From Megamerina dolium (taxonomy: Eukaryota; Arthropoda; Insecta; Diptera; Megamerinidae), in contig OY978528.1 in NCBI GenBank assembly GCA_963854835.1, positions 6,976,242 to 7,040,241 on the forward strand: DNA of 64,000 bases. The letters run 5' to 3'. Made by a program: the position numbers and the translations under genes. Shown here in pieces: positions 23,411 through 36,334 of this stretch (positions within the stretch are counted from its first letter, which is position 1; the number at the start of each line of letters is the position of its first letter). Below the pieces are notes generated by a model. That model searched no databases. It was not told the origin of the DNA and was given only the letters and a program-made list of their open reading frames with translations.

Positions 23411-26125
23411 CGTCCTATCTTCCTATCTATCTGACATTAACTTTTTTTTTTTCTCGACGAGTCCGATAGGCCCATTTGGGTGGCAACAGACCAAGAGGCA
23501 CGTCCACAAAGCGTACGGAACTGGTGGCCGTTCAGTAAGAGCCTGGACTGTCCTGAACCACGCGATGTTAGGGTGATAATTATAATCTAATTAGCTTTAG
23601 CATAGGATGCAGTAGTTTTTATTAGAATAAAAATCAAACACCGCTTGAGACCTATATTCTCTAAATATTAGCCTTATATAATATTTTAGGTGGTAGTGTT
23701 TGGCTTTCGAATCACCATCTTTCTAGTAATTAATAATTTGAGATGTTTTCTTTTAGTTAAAAAACAATTAAACAAAACTTATTTTGATAGCTGATAGTCC
23801 CAACATTCCATTCCCCTGAAGAAATTTCTTACTAGCGTCACTGCCCGCAATTCACGCAACGCAATTTAAAAGTCAAATGTGTGCAAATCAAGTTGAACAT
23901 AGAAGCATAGAAAGATAGATAGATACAAATGTAATGTGAAGTTAAAATAAAGATAAACCATAACAACTTATTTAAGTGGAGAAGAAAATAAAGATAGAAT
24001 AATACAAATACATTCCTACAAACATAATAAATATATACTAAGAGTATATGTTATACACTTATACTCAATTACACACGTTCAAAGTTGAATATACGTATAT
24101 GGAGTCATTCGATTGATGATTCCAATGCATTGACATACTAAATGACACACAACGCACATCATTTGACAGATGAACTACATACATAACACTGCATGCCTGC
24201 CTGCCTGCCTGTTGACAGTTGTTGACACTGACACATAACATTTGTAATGTCTCTGTATAAGTTGTTGTTGTTGTTGGTATTATTATAGCGAGCGTTGGTC
24301 GATTGGTTACACAAATTTCGTATATTATTTCTTTATTTTGTGCAAAAATTGTTTTTCGCCACAGTTGAATAAACATCATTCAAACCCTTAGTAAGAAGAT
24401 TTCCATCATAAGAAATAAATGAATAAAAAATATTGTATAAATATATTGGAGAATTGATTATATTGTATGTATGTATAATATTTTTGTAGGAATTGTTAAC
24501 TTTTTGAACTATGCACACTGATAAATGGCATGAAAATATGTCAAGTTTGTACGTTTCCTTTTTAGGCTCTGCGACTAAAATGATATTGGTTCGGTCATAT
24601 GTCAAAAAATGAATAGAGAATATAAAGGAAATATGTATATGTGTGCAAGTACTGTGTTTATTGTCTATGCATATGCGTATGCTTAAAAAATTGCTGAGAA
24701 TATTTGATAAATATAATGAAAAATTATCACAAGAAAAAAAAAAAAACAAACACAAAACAACAAGTAAATGTGCACAGGATAACACAAACAAGTCTTGACA
24801 TTGAAATATATGACAATCATTACAAGTATACGTAAGTTTGCATATCGAGGGTGAGCTGGGTGAGTACATATATATAATATTCAATAAATATATAAACAAA
24901 CATACAACTAAAAGAAATTATGTTAATGAATAGAGCGTGCGATGGCAGCAAAAAAAAAATTACACAAAATTTCGATGAGGGAGTAAAATGTTTTATTACT
25001 CTCATAATCATACTAAATTGAATGATAAGTGCTGACTGATGACTGATGAGTGATGATTGGGTACCAAGCATAGCAAATTTATTAAATCAAATGTCAGCTC
25101 ATTAACGATCGATGAGGAAGGAATAAAAGTCGAACAATGGTTGGCAAATATTTATAATACTACAATACTTGAAACAATAATGATTGACTTTTGACCTTGT
25201 GTTCTGATCAAAATGCATTATCATATGCGATGATATGAATTTTTTATAAATGTTTGCCATACTAAAATAAGTGGTCATGGGTTTTGTAAAAGTTTACCAT
25301 TTACCATCACTGGGTTTCAACAGAATATTGAAAATTTTTTGAATAAAAAATATTTTTTTTTTTCAATATTTACATGAACAAGCTTCTATTGTGGTAAAAC
25401 AAAAATGTCTGATATCCTAATGAAAGCTAAGAAATCTCTTAATGAAGATATGCTAGTTATTTTGCTTTTAGTGTATGACAATATTTCGTCATCTTTCTGC
25501 AAGTTATCTCTTCAGATAGAACGATTTTATGAAGACGATACCCGAGGATATGATATCCTAAGGTATAAGGTATAAAATTGTAGCACTGAAACCTGAGTTT
25601 AGCATGGTGTGTCCTTTGGGTTTCCTAAAAACAGGGATGTTATTGCAGTAGAAGTTTCACAAGGTTTTAGCCCACTTCTCAACGAATGATCGGACATATT
25701 CAGGTATTTTAAATTAACGCATCAATAAAGCATGCTAAACAAATTTTTTGTTTCAAAATAAAAAATATTGTATATTTATAGAAGTTTATAGCCTTTGGTC
25801 GTCCACTGAACGGGCCCCATATTCAGTAACATTTGAGTGTATATTTGAAATAATTGTCACAATGTATTTGCTCAAATATCCTTTTTGCATAATATTAAAC
25901 ATATTTTTGAACTCATAAAGCATACTAAAATTACTAAAAACTTTGCCTTCATCCTCCAAAAATTTCCTTTTATGAGTACTTACTTGCATGGTTCTCAATG
26001 CGGAAGTATTTTGCAACATTTTAAACCAGAAAAAAGTAATAATAATTTTTAATGTGATACTCTGAAAAATATCAATTTTATTATTACAATCATTTGATGT
26101 TACAAAAATACGAAAAAACTACATA
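23411..26125. other. AT-rich non-coding stretch
   Basis: No gene is recognised. A slightly more GC-rich patch at about 23450-23580 may be a scrap of an unidentified element. A GCCT run lies at 24194-24210. A 188-codon minus-strand frame at 24333-24899 is a Phe/Ile/Tyr-rich product of AT-rich DNA without domain features. Confidence 0.6.
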
Positions 26126-26127
26126 CA

Positions 26128-26494
26128 CAGGGTAATTTTTTAAGAGCCTTCGGATTTGATTAAAAAAAAAAAACACATAAAATTTAGAGAAATGTATTAA
26201 ATCTTTATTTCAGTCGATAGAATGATCTATATAATTCAATGTGTAAAGATGATTTCATATAAATGTTGATTGCGGCTGCGCCTCAAATGGTTCATACGCT
26301 GGGTCCAACTTTGGCATACTCTCTGTCCGCACTCTACGTATGGGTGTTGGTGGTTTAATGTCCAATAATGTAAATTTGTTGGTGGTTTAAAGTCCAATAA
26401 TGTAAATTTGGTGCGAAATTTAGTCACAATATACCAACAGCTGAGCTGCCAAAAACAGTGTTGCCAAAAAGAAAGTTGCTAAAAAATCACCCTG
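26128..26494. mobile_element. MITE-like element with 15-bp inverted ends
   Basis: The left end CAGGGTAATTTTTTA (26128-26142) and the right end, CAGGGTGATTTTTTA on the minus strand (26480-26494), are inverted repeats with one mismatch bounding 367 bp. There is no credible protein inside. A 31-bp direct duplication starting TTGGTGGTTTAA sits at 26347-26377 and 26378-26409. Direct duplications immediately outside the ends are not clear, so the superfamily is uncertain. Confidence 0.7.
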
Positions 26495-26499
26495 TATAT

Positions 26500-28960
26500 T
26501 CGAAGAAAAAATCATTATACAAAAGAAAAATTTGTGGCTCATTAAAATTGGAGGTTAAAGCAAAAATATTCCATACAAAATCATCACAACGACTTATGGA
26601 CGCCTAATGTGGTCACTTTTTACGCGTTTGATTTAATATTTTATGCGTTTTTTTTTTTTTTTATCTTCAACGTCTTCTTTAGGAATTTTCTTTCATTTTG
26701 TCAAATACAGTATATGCATATATCTGTTAGGGCGACTCAAATGTAATGCCAAAAAAAATTAGCTTTGTGATTAAAGCATTGTGGCATTCTCTGCATAAGA
26801 TTGCGACTTACCTTTTTTCATTCAGCCAATTCAATATAATTTTGTTTAGAAAAAAAAAATACAAACATTTGTTTGTTCAAATAGTGTCAAATTTTCGGCA
26901 AGAAATTCATAAAAATGAACAACTGTCAGACAATGTGATGATGAACTGATGAAAATGACAAGCAAAGTGATATCACAAGAGTTTTGAGTTTTGCAGTGCT
27001 GAATGTGAGTCAGCCCTTTTCAATTCAAATTTTAAACTCTTTGAAAAAGTGAAAAAAAATTTCAAGCAAATCCGATTTTGTATATTTAACAATTTATACA
27101 AAATTTTTCCAAAAAATATTTTTAGACGCTTTAATTCTAGTAAATTTAAACCAAAAAAAAAAAATTTAATATTTTGATTCATCACAAAAAAAAAATCAAA
27201 GTTAATATTTGTAATCAGCTACTTTTATTTCTCAGACACCCTAATTACAATATAAAAGTTTTGTTTCACATAAATTACTCCCCAAAAAAAGCAAAAAAAA
27301 AAAAAACACAGAGGGTAAACTTGAAAAAAACTGAAAATAAAATTCCAACACAAATACAAAAGACAAATAAAATAAAATTGCATTTGAAGCATTAAAACAG
27401 TAAAACAAGATTATCATTACTATTGACTCTGCCCGTATGCATTGGACAATGGTCAATTTATGTTTGAAAATAATAAAAGCACATAGACCATGAGTACCGC
27501 CGATTCACATATAAATTTTTGGTAAAATATCTAATGTGAAACATTGTATTTATACGCGTTACTAATATATGAGTACTTTGAATGTTGCCAAAAATCAAGA
27601 TTATTTGTGACAATGTCTCCAGTACGTATAGTGAGCAAAATTCACAGCCACTAGGATAATTTAATATCCTTGTTTATAGTCTGGTTTAGACGATTTTATT
27701 GAACAACTTCTCTGCATATAAATCTACAGATTAGTACAGATTTTTTCATTGAAGCACACATTTCTAGAAACTTAAAAATACTGAAGTAAGCAGTAGAAGA
27801 CATCATCATTATTTTATGAGCGTATGCGACTATGGGGGTTGCATTAGCATTAGACGTATAGACGTATGTATGTATGGTAAGGTAATCCTTAGAAAACAGG
27901 GAATACATATAATATTTGTACACAATTATTACGTTTGTTTTGTTTATAGGCATGAAGGTTTATAGAGCAACATTGTAAATCATACAATAGGTATTGTACT
28001 GACGATAATTATAATAATTATGATGATGATGACGATGATGATATTGATAGTTGATATGAAGAAAAGAAGGTGATCATAATATGTTAGTGTCACAGTTGTT
28101 TTTACGTTTGTATATTTAACGAATCTATTTACCCTTATGATACATATTAACACCAAGGATATAAGCGTACTATACACATATATTCCATTTTACGATCAAA
28201 GGTAATAGCACCAGTTGTAGTAGTAGTAGTATTAGTAGTAGTAGTAGATTTAATACCATTTTCATGGCATTTATGCTTAAGTATATCGTTACCATGACTA
28301 TTCTGTGTGCTTAAAATGGCACAATGTTTAACCTAATCTATAAAAATGGCACATTTAGTAGATTTTATATACATTTTATTCAACTATTTAGTTACCTTTG
28401 ATGATATATTGGTATATTTATTACATTTCTATTGCTAAGGTAGTAGATTTAGTATTCTTTATGATGTAATTTATTATTTACTTATTTAGTAATATATTTA
28501 AAGTTGATTTATACACTCCTTAAAATACAAATTTAATTGTCCAGTATATCAATATCATTAATATGAACATAGCTAGTAGAATTAGTATATTTTTATGTAT
28601 TCAGTTATTATTTATTTAATAAATATTGAACAAAATATCATAACTAGGTAATTTAGTGGTGAAAACTTCTAAGACTGACTAATAAAAATATATTATTTTT
28701 TCGAAAATACGACTATATGTATCAACAATGTCTCTTTTTTCAAGGATAAGTAGTACTTATATCCAATACATCTGTGTCATTTTGATGCTTTTCTGATAGA
28801 ATTCATTGCGGAGACCTACAAAAAATTTCTCAGTTCCACATATTACTTTATAACACAGAAGGCAAATATCGTCGTATACATGAACATATTTAAGCGGACC
28901 CCAGCAGTGACTTTGTATGGTAGTTGCTTGAAATAGTGGACGTGGTTATCCCATATATTG
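26500..28960. other. AT-rich non-coding stretch
   Basis: No gene is recognised. There are many poly(A) and poly(T) runs (for example 26648-26662 and 27293-27305), a GAT run near 28021-28042 and a TAGTAG run near 28218-28248. Confidence 0.6.
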
Positions 28961-28984
28961 GAAAATTATTTGTTCTTACAATGG

Positions 28985-30400
28985 TATTCTGCAGGATTAT
29001 GTACTATGGACATCCTATGCTGAAGACTAAATAAATTATGGAGGTTAACAATTTTTTATTATTCTGTGACTGTACATTAAATACTGATGAACTGATGGAC
29101 TCATTCTCCCTGCTCTCAAGGGAGTCACTATTCAGTTATCCAAAGAAGTTAAGTATCCGTGAGTTATTCTGTATAGCAAACTTCTCTGGAAGTCACACAT
29201 TCAACAGAAAACATCTAAGGCATTGCCTGCCTTTTGGCAATGCAACGGTGTTTTTGGGTTAGACGTGGGGACTTTCCCCTAGCAAGATTCTATGGATCTA
29301 CACTGCTATGATAAGACCAATCATCTCTGGATGAGTCGACTATCCCTTCTCGAAGTAAAGAGAACCTTATCAAGGTTACAACGCACTGTGGCCTTCCCTA
29401 CTAAATCTGGCCCAGCTCTTGATGCTATGATGAATCTTCCCCCACTTGATGTTTTCATCAGAGGAGATGTCACGAAGGCCACCTATAAGTTGATTCAAAA
29501 TGGCCACTCGCATGCCCCTATTCCTGCTCTGGATAGCAGTGGCGCAGGCGTGAACTTATGAGCTCTCTTTATGCCCTGGGACTCCAGACCATCTACGATC
29601 GTACTAGAAAAGCGGTATAAAGTAGATCTACCCGCGGCTAGCTCTTAGTCAGATCTTGAGGCTGAGCCCGGTAGACTTTGCTTCCGCATTTTCACTGATG
29701 GCTCCAGGACTGAAGAAGGTTTTGGTTCTGGAGCCTTCGTGGAAATCGACAGAACTCAACTGTTCTTTGCCCTTGGTATGTATGCATTTGTCTTTCAGTC
29801 AGACAGTCAGGCTGCGCTGCTGGCCTTGGACAACCCTATCACCACTTTAAACATAGTCGAGTTCTGCAAATCAAGGCTAAATTATGTGGGAAGATATAAT
29901 AGATTATCGCTGATGTAAGTCCCCGGCTACGTAGGAATCGTAGGCAATGAGACCTCTGATGCATTAGCAAGAGAAGGTTCTGTGGCTGATTTAATCGCCC
30001 CTGAGCCTGCTTTGTCACAACCCACTAGAGCTATCAAGGCCACGGCCAATATCTGGGATGATCTACTCCATAAGTCGACCTAGCAGGCCGTGAGAGGCTG
30101 CAGATGGACGAAATTCATGTTAGCTAACATATCGGGTAAATGGTCGCATTTCCTCCTATCTCTAGGTAGAGATGATTGCAGAATGCTAGCCGAATTGGTA
30201 ACAGGCCACTTTCTATGGGCAAAGCACATGGAAAAAGTAGAACTAGGAAGAGGCATGCACTTTGCCCAGCCTGTGAAGAAGAAGATGACCCGGCGGACCA
30301 CTTTTTATGTGTCTGCCCTGCTTTAGTTCGAATCAGGTTTGGGGTAGATTTCAAACACAATGAAATGGAACTTCGAGCGCAGTACAATGGACCATTAACA
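28985..30400 (+). pseudogene. RNase H-bearing non-LTR retrotransposon, 3' part, decayed
   Basis: Broken frames on the plus strand show the C-terminal part of a non-LTR polyprotein in order. A post-palm block SKILWIYTAMIRPIISG lies near 29283-29333, then LPPLDVFIRGDVTKATYKL near 29440-29490. An RNase H domain begins with FTDGSR at about 29690 (its first acidic residue at 29698) and includes SDSQAALLALD near 29800. A terminal zinc-finger motif CPACEEEDDPADHFLCVC lies at 30262-30315. RNase H removes RNA from the RNA-DNA hybrid during replication. Several frameshifts and stops separate these blocks. This order is typical of I, R1 and LOA-type elements; I cannot choose between them. Confidence 0.85.
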
Positions 30401-30404
30401 CATG

Positions 30405-32070
30405 GCTACTTTTATTTTCACACTACTTACTATTTCTACTACTATTTTATAAATTATATAAAGAAGGTCTTGAATATTTCACAAATCGCTATTAGGCAAT
30501 TATAAAAAAATTAAGTTTGTTGCAAATTTTATTCGTTTTTATAATTATTTTTTTCCTTATTTATATAGCATTCTTTGTTCTATTGTGTGTCGTAACGTAT
30601 TAAATATCATTGTAGTTTTTATTGACACAACAGTGAAAAGATTTGTTTGCACACATTTGTTCAAAATTTACGTACATTGTAGCTGAGGTGTATTTTAAAA
30701 TTATTTATGGTTTTTTGACGTTTAATTGTCATTAGTGGCGACAGTGGTATGAATAAGGGTTGTTTACATGTAAAATTTTTTTTTTTAAATTTCATGAATA
30801 ATTTAGACTGAATTGAACTCAATTGGACGACATATATATATGCCTTAATTTCTTTCAGTGTTTTTTTTTTTGACAATTGAGGAAATAAGAAAACAAAATT
30901 GACGCAAATCTTTTGTTTCGTTTGAAATGTCAATAAAGATGATAACAAATTTTCGTTAAATTTTTGTGATCATCTACATTTCTTCCCCATGTTGACTACA
31001 CTATGTATTATCTACTCAAATTGTTTATTACCTACATGCAGTATATGCATATAGGCAAAAAATATAACAATAGAAACGGATACAAACAATCAAAAACTGT
31101 CAAAAGAGCGACGCAAATTAACAACAATGTTGCCAACAATAGGCGGATGAAAATGTAAAAAGGTAAACAATCGTAAAATATACATTTTATATGTGACATG
31201 AAGAAATGCAATAAAATCGTTAAAGAATATGTTGAGCAATCTTAGTAGTAAATATAGTTGCGCATGCGCGTAAAATCATACGCGTATGATTGTTGACTGC
31301 GCATAACTATAATGTCAAAATTGACATTAGCCGCATGAAAAATGTAACAATCTGCAATCTGGGAGTAAAATAAAAGACAACAAATGCAAAGGATTAAACA
31401 AGGATAATAAAATATGTTAGCATTTATATTTTTATTATAGGCCATCAAAAAGAGTGTTGTATTAGAGAACAATGGAATGACTGTGTAATAAAAAGGCAAC
31501 AGTGGGAAAAACAGTACGAAGGATATTTATTTTAATAAATGCTGCCATTTAAATACTCATGTGCACATATGTTATTTAAAGGATTTCATCAATTGTCACT
31601 TATAGAGGCATATTTACTTTTCTTTGTTGCAAGATAGCTAATCATAAAATTTTTCCTTATCTAGTTTTTATAATAAAAGACTGAGTGATGTTAAGAAAAC
31701 AGGATAGATTTTATATGCAATTTAAATTAAAAGGCGCAAAAAATTTGTAATTTTTCTCAAAAGACTCATAAATATAATTGTATTATACTATTAAAGTTAT
31801 GAAAGGAGAATAATAATCCTTGAATGAAAAAAGTTTCGTTGTTGTGTTTGTTAATGACACATCGATTGCATTGCTGATGAAGAAGAGCTGGCTTAGAGTG
31901 ATCTCTCTAACACATACAGAAGATTCCTTTATGTTCTCAATCGAAAGAACTCGCCGATAGTCTCAGTCTGACCACAAATTGATTTAAAAACTCAAGGGAA
32001 ATCTTACGGAGAGTGCAACACTCTACTGACTATTATAAAGTCTAGTAAAAGTCTAGTCTAAAGTCTAGTA
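30405..32070. other. AT-rich non-coding stretch
   Basis: No gene is recognised. It includes a perfect 18-bp palindrome (31274-31291) and, near 32035-32070, three repeats of an AGTCTAGT motif next to the mariner element. Confidence 0.6.
31274..31291. repeat. Perfect 18-bp palindrome inside a larger inverted repeat
   Basis: AATCATACGCGTATGATT equals its own reverse complement. It is bracketed by ATAGTTGCGCATGCGC on the left and, inverted, ATAGTTATGCGCAGT on the right, so it could extrude a small cruciform. There is no associated gene. Confidence 0.8.
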
Positions 32071-32072
32071 AT

Positions 32073-33310
32073 CCATTATTTTTGCATTAAATTGAAGGTT
32101 TTATTTAGCATAGTTATAATTATCCGATTTAGGTCAAATATGCACCGTTTTGTTCGATAACTTGTTGCCATTTTGAAGGTAATTTAATAATTCCACTCTC
32201 AATAGAACTCTCGTCCCTATTGGCAAAAAACTGGGACAGTCGATTTTCACAAGGTTCTCTTGAGGCGAATTTTTCACCAGCAAAATCATTCGTCATAGAC
32301 AGGAACAGGTAGTAAGCACTTGGTGCCAGGTCCGGACCATAAGTTGGATGCATAAGAACCTCCCAACCAAGCTCCCGGAGCTTCTGGCGATTCACTATCG
32401 ATGTCTGTGGCTTGGCGTTGTCCTGATGGAACACAGTTCCTCTCCTATAGGCCAAAGCTGGCTGCTTCTGGGCGATTGCTTCCTTCAGACGGTCCAATTG
32501 TTGATAGTGCAGGTCAAAATTAAGAGTTTGGCCCTAGGGGACAGCTCATAGTAGATGATTCCCTGCCGATCCCACCAAACACATAGCAAAACCTTCCTGA
32601 CCGTCCTAGCTTGGCCACCGTTTGCGCCAGCTCACCGCTATTTGACCACGACCGTTTTCGCTTGTTGTCGTAAGTGACCCACTTTTCATCACTAATAATC
32701 ATCCGCTTCAGAAATGGATCGATTTTGTTGCGATTCAGCAGCGATTCGCAGATGGAAATTCGAACCATGAGGTTTTTTTTTGCGTTAACTCGTGTGGCAC
32801 CCATACATCGAGCTTCTTTTTGTATCCAGCCTTATTTAAATAGTTCCAAACGGTTTTTTTTTGTGCAATGTTTAGCTCCTGGGCAATAGAAACAGTGCTT
32901 ACATGACGGTCAGACTCGATGATTTCCATTATTTTATCGATATTTTCGACAACTGGCCTTCCAGAGCGTGGTGCATCTTTGACATCAAAATTACCGGAAC
33001 GGAATCGACGAAACCAAAATTGCACGTAATTGGCTGTTACAGTATCAGAACCATAAACACTATTCACGTTTTCAGCCGTCTGGGTTGCGTTTTCGCGTGT
33101 ATCGAAGAAAAACTGTAAAATATGGCGTATTTTCTCTTTACTGTTGTCCATCTTTGACGCATGCTCAAACAATACTGAGTCAAGCAATCACAAAACTGCC
33201 TGAAAAGTTTATTTAGTACGAAATCCTATCTTTCTAACGCCAGCGTAACCCGATCGCACTTATACAACGCGAGATGCAGATTACTAAAGCCATCTATTGA
33301 AAAAATAATG
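32073..33310 (-). mobile_element. mariner-family transposon, near full length, poorly preserved ends
   Basis: The coding part spans 32129-33187 on the minus strand. The outer sequences both contain CATTATTTTT facing inward (32074-32083, and inverted near 33301-33310), which may be remains of inverted ends; they agree weakly beyond ten bases. If real, the element is 1,238 bp, the expected mariner size. It lies only about 55 bp from the next transposon. Confidence 0.72.
32129..33187 (-). pseudogene. mariner transposase with all three catalytic blocks but frameshifts
   Basis: Three overlapping frames cover the whole protein. The N-terminal part (33187-32735) has a paired helix-turn-helix region and DAPRSGRPVVENIDKIMEI, then a KKLDVWVPHELT linker. 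The middle (32804-32520) contains SDEKWVTYDNKRKRSWS with the first Asp. The C-terminal part (32497-32129) has VFHQDNAKP with the second Asp and MHPTYGPDLAPSAYYLF with the third, then a normal C-terminus. At least two indels, near 32770-32800 and between about 32500 and 32600, break the frame. The protein differs clearly from the 22-kb and 48-kb mariners, so it is a separate lineage. It is inactive as it stands. Confidence 0.9.
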
Positions 33311-33365
33311 TATTTCATTTTACTCCACCTGATATTTTCAGCAAGATAATGACGCCAACCATATA

Positions 33366-34663
33366 AAGGGTTATCCATTTTGCGGTTTCAAAAGTAAATG
33401 TAAATAAAACACATATAAAATATTTTTTATCATGACATTTCTTTTTTATTATAAAGTTTGAACGTTGACATTATATGTGAAATACTACATCATTTAAATG
33501 ACCACCACGCGAATTGTTGCAAGCATCGATTCTTTTGAGGTAATTTTCTACCACTTTTTGACACATATTGGGCGGTATCTCAGCCATAACGTGACGAATG
33601 TTGGTTTTTAGGTGCTCAAGAGTTAAAGGTTTATCTGCATAAACACGGTCTTTCGCGTAGCCCCACAAAAAAAAGTCAAGCGGTGTCAAATCGCATGATC
33701 TTGGTGGCCACTTGATATCGCCACGACGAGAAATTACGCGGCCAGAAAATTTCTCTTGCAATAAAGCCATATTCGCTCGAGTTGTGTGGCATGTGGCACC
33801 TTCTTGTTGAAACCACATATTCTCTAAGTCGTATTCTTCAATAGCAGGCAAAAAAAGTCGGTTATCATATGACCATAACGCTCCGAATTGACGGTGACAG
33901 TCGTTCCATCGTCGTTTTCGAAGAAGTAAGGTCCAATCACACCTCCGGACCAAAGAGCGCACCAAGCAGTGACTTTTTGTGGATTTAGTGGCCTCTCTTC
34001 AATTACTTGAGGATTCTCAGAACCCCAAATACGACAATTTTGTTTGTTAAAATACCCACCGAGTGAGAAATGTGCTTCGTCGCTGAAGAAAATTTTGTTC
34101 GAAAAATCGCCGTCCATCGCCTGTTGTTCAAGCACCCATTCGACGTATCTACGACGTTGTGAATGGTCAGCTGGCTTCAGTTGTTGTGTGAGCTGGATTT
34201 TATATGGATGTAGGTGTAGATCCAAATGCAAAATACGCCATAATGTGCCGTAAGACAGTCCTAATTCCTGAGAACGACGAGGAATCGACACATTCGGGTC
34301 TTCGGCATCACTTTCACTTACAGCAGCGATATTTTCGGTGGTACCAGCGAAACGATGATGCACAGGCCTTACAATATCTGTAACCGATCCAGTCTCATCA
34401 TATTTCTTCACAATTTTGCCAATTGCTTGCGTAGTTGGACGAATATGTAAACCATAATCTCCTCTTAAAGCACGATATGTGGCTGTGGCAGAATCACCAT
34501 TTTTGTAGTAGGTTTTCACAATTTTAATGCGTTGTGCAATAGTTAAGCGATCCATTTTCGCAAATGTCAGACTTTGAACTGAAAGAAATTGTTTTAACAA
34601 CTCAGTTTGACAGATGTCGAATTCTAGCCCTATACTTTTAAAACCGCGAAATGGATAACCCTT
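33366..34663 (-). mobile_element. Tc1/mariner-superfamily transposon, complete with inverted ends and TA duplications
   Basis: The ends are nearly perfect inverted repeats over about 30 bases with two differences. The left begins AAGGGTTATCCATTTTGCGG and the right, on the minus strand, AAGGGTTATCCATTTCGCGG. TA flanks both (33364-33365 and 34664-34665). The 1,298-bp length matches a full autonomous copy. Good terminal matching suggests a relatively recent arrival compared with the other DNA transposons here. Confidence 0.94.
33471..34555 (-). pseudogene. Tc1/mariner-type transposase, single homopolymer frameshift and Asp-to-Glu at a catalytic site
   Basis: The likely start is the ATG at 34555 (MDRLTIAQRIKIVKTY); an upstream ATG at 34672 lies outside the element. 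Residues 1 to about 110 are helix-turn-helix DNA-binding regions. KIFFSDEAHFSLGG holds the first catalytic Asp. The frame shifts at the seven-A run at 33850-33856, after which a second frame (readable from about 33965 to 33471) continues with ENMWFQQEGATCHTT, where the family normally has QQDG. It then has CDLTPLDFFLWGYAKD with the third Asp, 36 residues after the Glu, and ends with NNSRGGHLNDVVFH. The one-base slip and the Glu replacement both argue against present activity, though the rest is well preserved. Confidence 0.92.
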
Positions 34664-34665
34664 TA

Positions 34666-36330
34666 GCTCCAAAGTACTCTGTAATAAATTATTTTTAGAA
34701 TAATATTTCCAAAGCGAAATTTTCTGTACGATGACTTTAATTAAATAAAAACATTTACTTTTATTTATTATCTTTAGTTATCCTATATAAACACTTCACT
34801 TAACAAGAAAATTTATTTGACCTAACTTTTACACTATTTTGGTCAACGACAACCATATATCAAGTGGTCTTAGTGGTTGGTAATCATCGTTTATTTTTAA
34901 TCCTTTGTAATTAATATTTTTCATGTTTTATTATACAACAGTTGTCTGTGATCCAATGCCGCACAGTTAGCACCACCCCAAACTTGTGCAGTGTCCTTTG
35001 AGATGGTAGGGTGACCACACTTACATTCATACATATGAATATGGAACTGTGAATATTTATATGAACACTTTATGTTGTTTTATAATAACACTTCTATTTA
35101 TTCGAAGCATCACTATCATTTTACTATGCCGTAAGATTAAGTGTACTATAAATATATGTGAGACAAATTTTATGTAATAATAATAATAGTTATGTATTTC
35201 TTAAGAACAAGCAACAAAAATGACTACTTTAAGGATACATTCTCATGTCAAGTTACTACATATGTATCTATGTATATTGGTATATAAATATGTATATGTA
35301 CATAATAAATAATAATATGCCATAAAAATATGATTCCAAAGACATTCAAGATCGTGTATATTACCGAAGTGGGATAATCACTACTTCATCGGAAGACAAC
35401 CTCCCACTCATTCAATCACTTACTCAATTATAGGTAGTTATATGTCATACGTTCGTCTGTATTCTTATAATAGTCCTGCATCACAGGTCGCCATATGAAA
35501 AAATAATAACAATAACAATACTCATAATAATGAAAATAATCATAAATTTGATTATTACGATTATGTACATTATGAATCTACTCGTATGTATATGTGCTTC
35601 TTTTTTGGGCATGTGTGAGAGAATAACAGAGGAAAAAAGCTATTATCGATGTTATCGATTCGGTTTGTTGCTATTAAATATAACATACATATAACGTGTG
35701 TACGCATTTCAATACCCAGTGGAAAATATGATATTAACATTAATATAAATTAAGAGGTGAATTAAGTTGCCAATGAATGATGCTTACCGATTTGGTGAAT
35801 TTTTCTATTGTGATGTGGCAAGAAATTAATGTATGACGTAAAAGTAATAAAAGAAATTTATATATTTTCTTTACTTACCTGTTACATTACTTGGTAATGC
35901 AGAATTGCACCAGTCTATGCTTCTATGGAAGGATTAAAAAATCCTTTCAAATCGTTTTTGTTCATCTTATACTCGTAGTAAGTAATGCAAGGTCTTTATC
36001 TGCCCTATCTAATCTAATATAAAATTAACTTCAGCATAGAATTACTGTAGCTTTTTATAGTATCTGGTAGTGTCGAAGCCAGGAGGGTCAGGGAATAGAT
36101 CTTCTCTTGGCCGATGGACTTGTTAAAAAAGCAAAATAATAATATATCGATATTTAAATATCATTCATTAAAAATCTTATCTTATACATCTTTTTCATCT
36201 TCGTGCCCCTTGCTAATATCCTGGCTACTACACACAATTTTTATTCGTTTTTTACATGTTGCCTATAAGTGGTAGATAATTTTTGTCTTCAGTGACTCAT
36301 AGTAAAAATTTCCCGAGAATATTTTTGTGG
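34666..36330. other. AT-rich non-coding stretch
   Basis: I see no gene or element. There are ATA and AATAAC-type simple repeats near 35280-35340 and 35500-35550. Confidence 0.6.
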
Positions 36331-36334
36331 AAGA

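Noticed and set aside
24333..24899. 188-codon minus-strand open frame
   Set aside because: It is rich in Phe, Ile, Tyr and Ser as expected from AT-rich DNA. It contains no domain or signal pattern I recognise and the region is dense in simple repeats.
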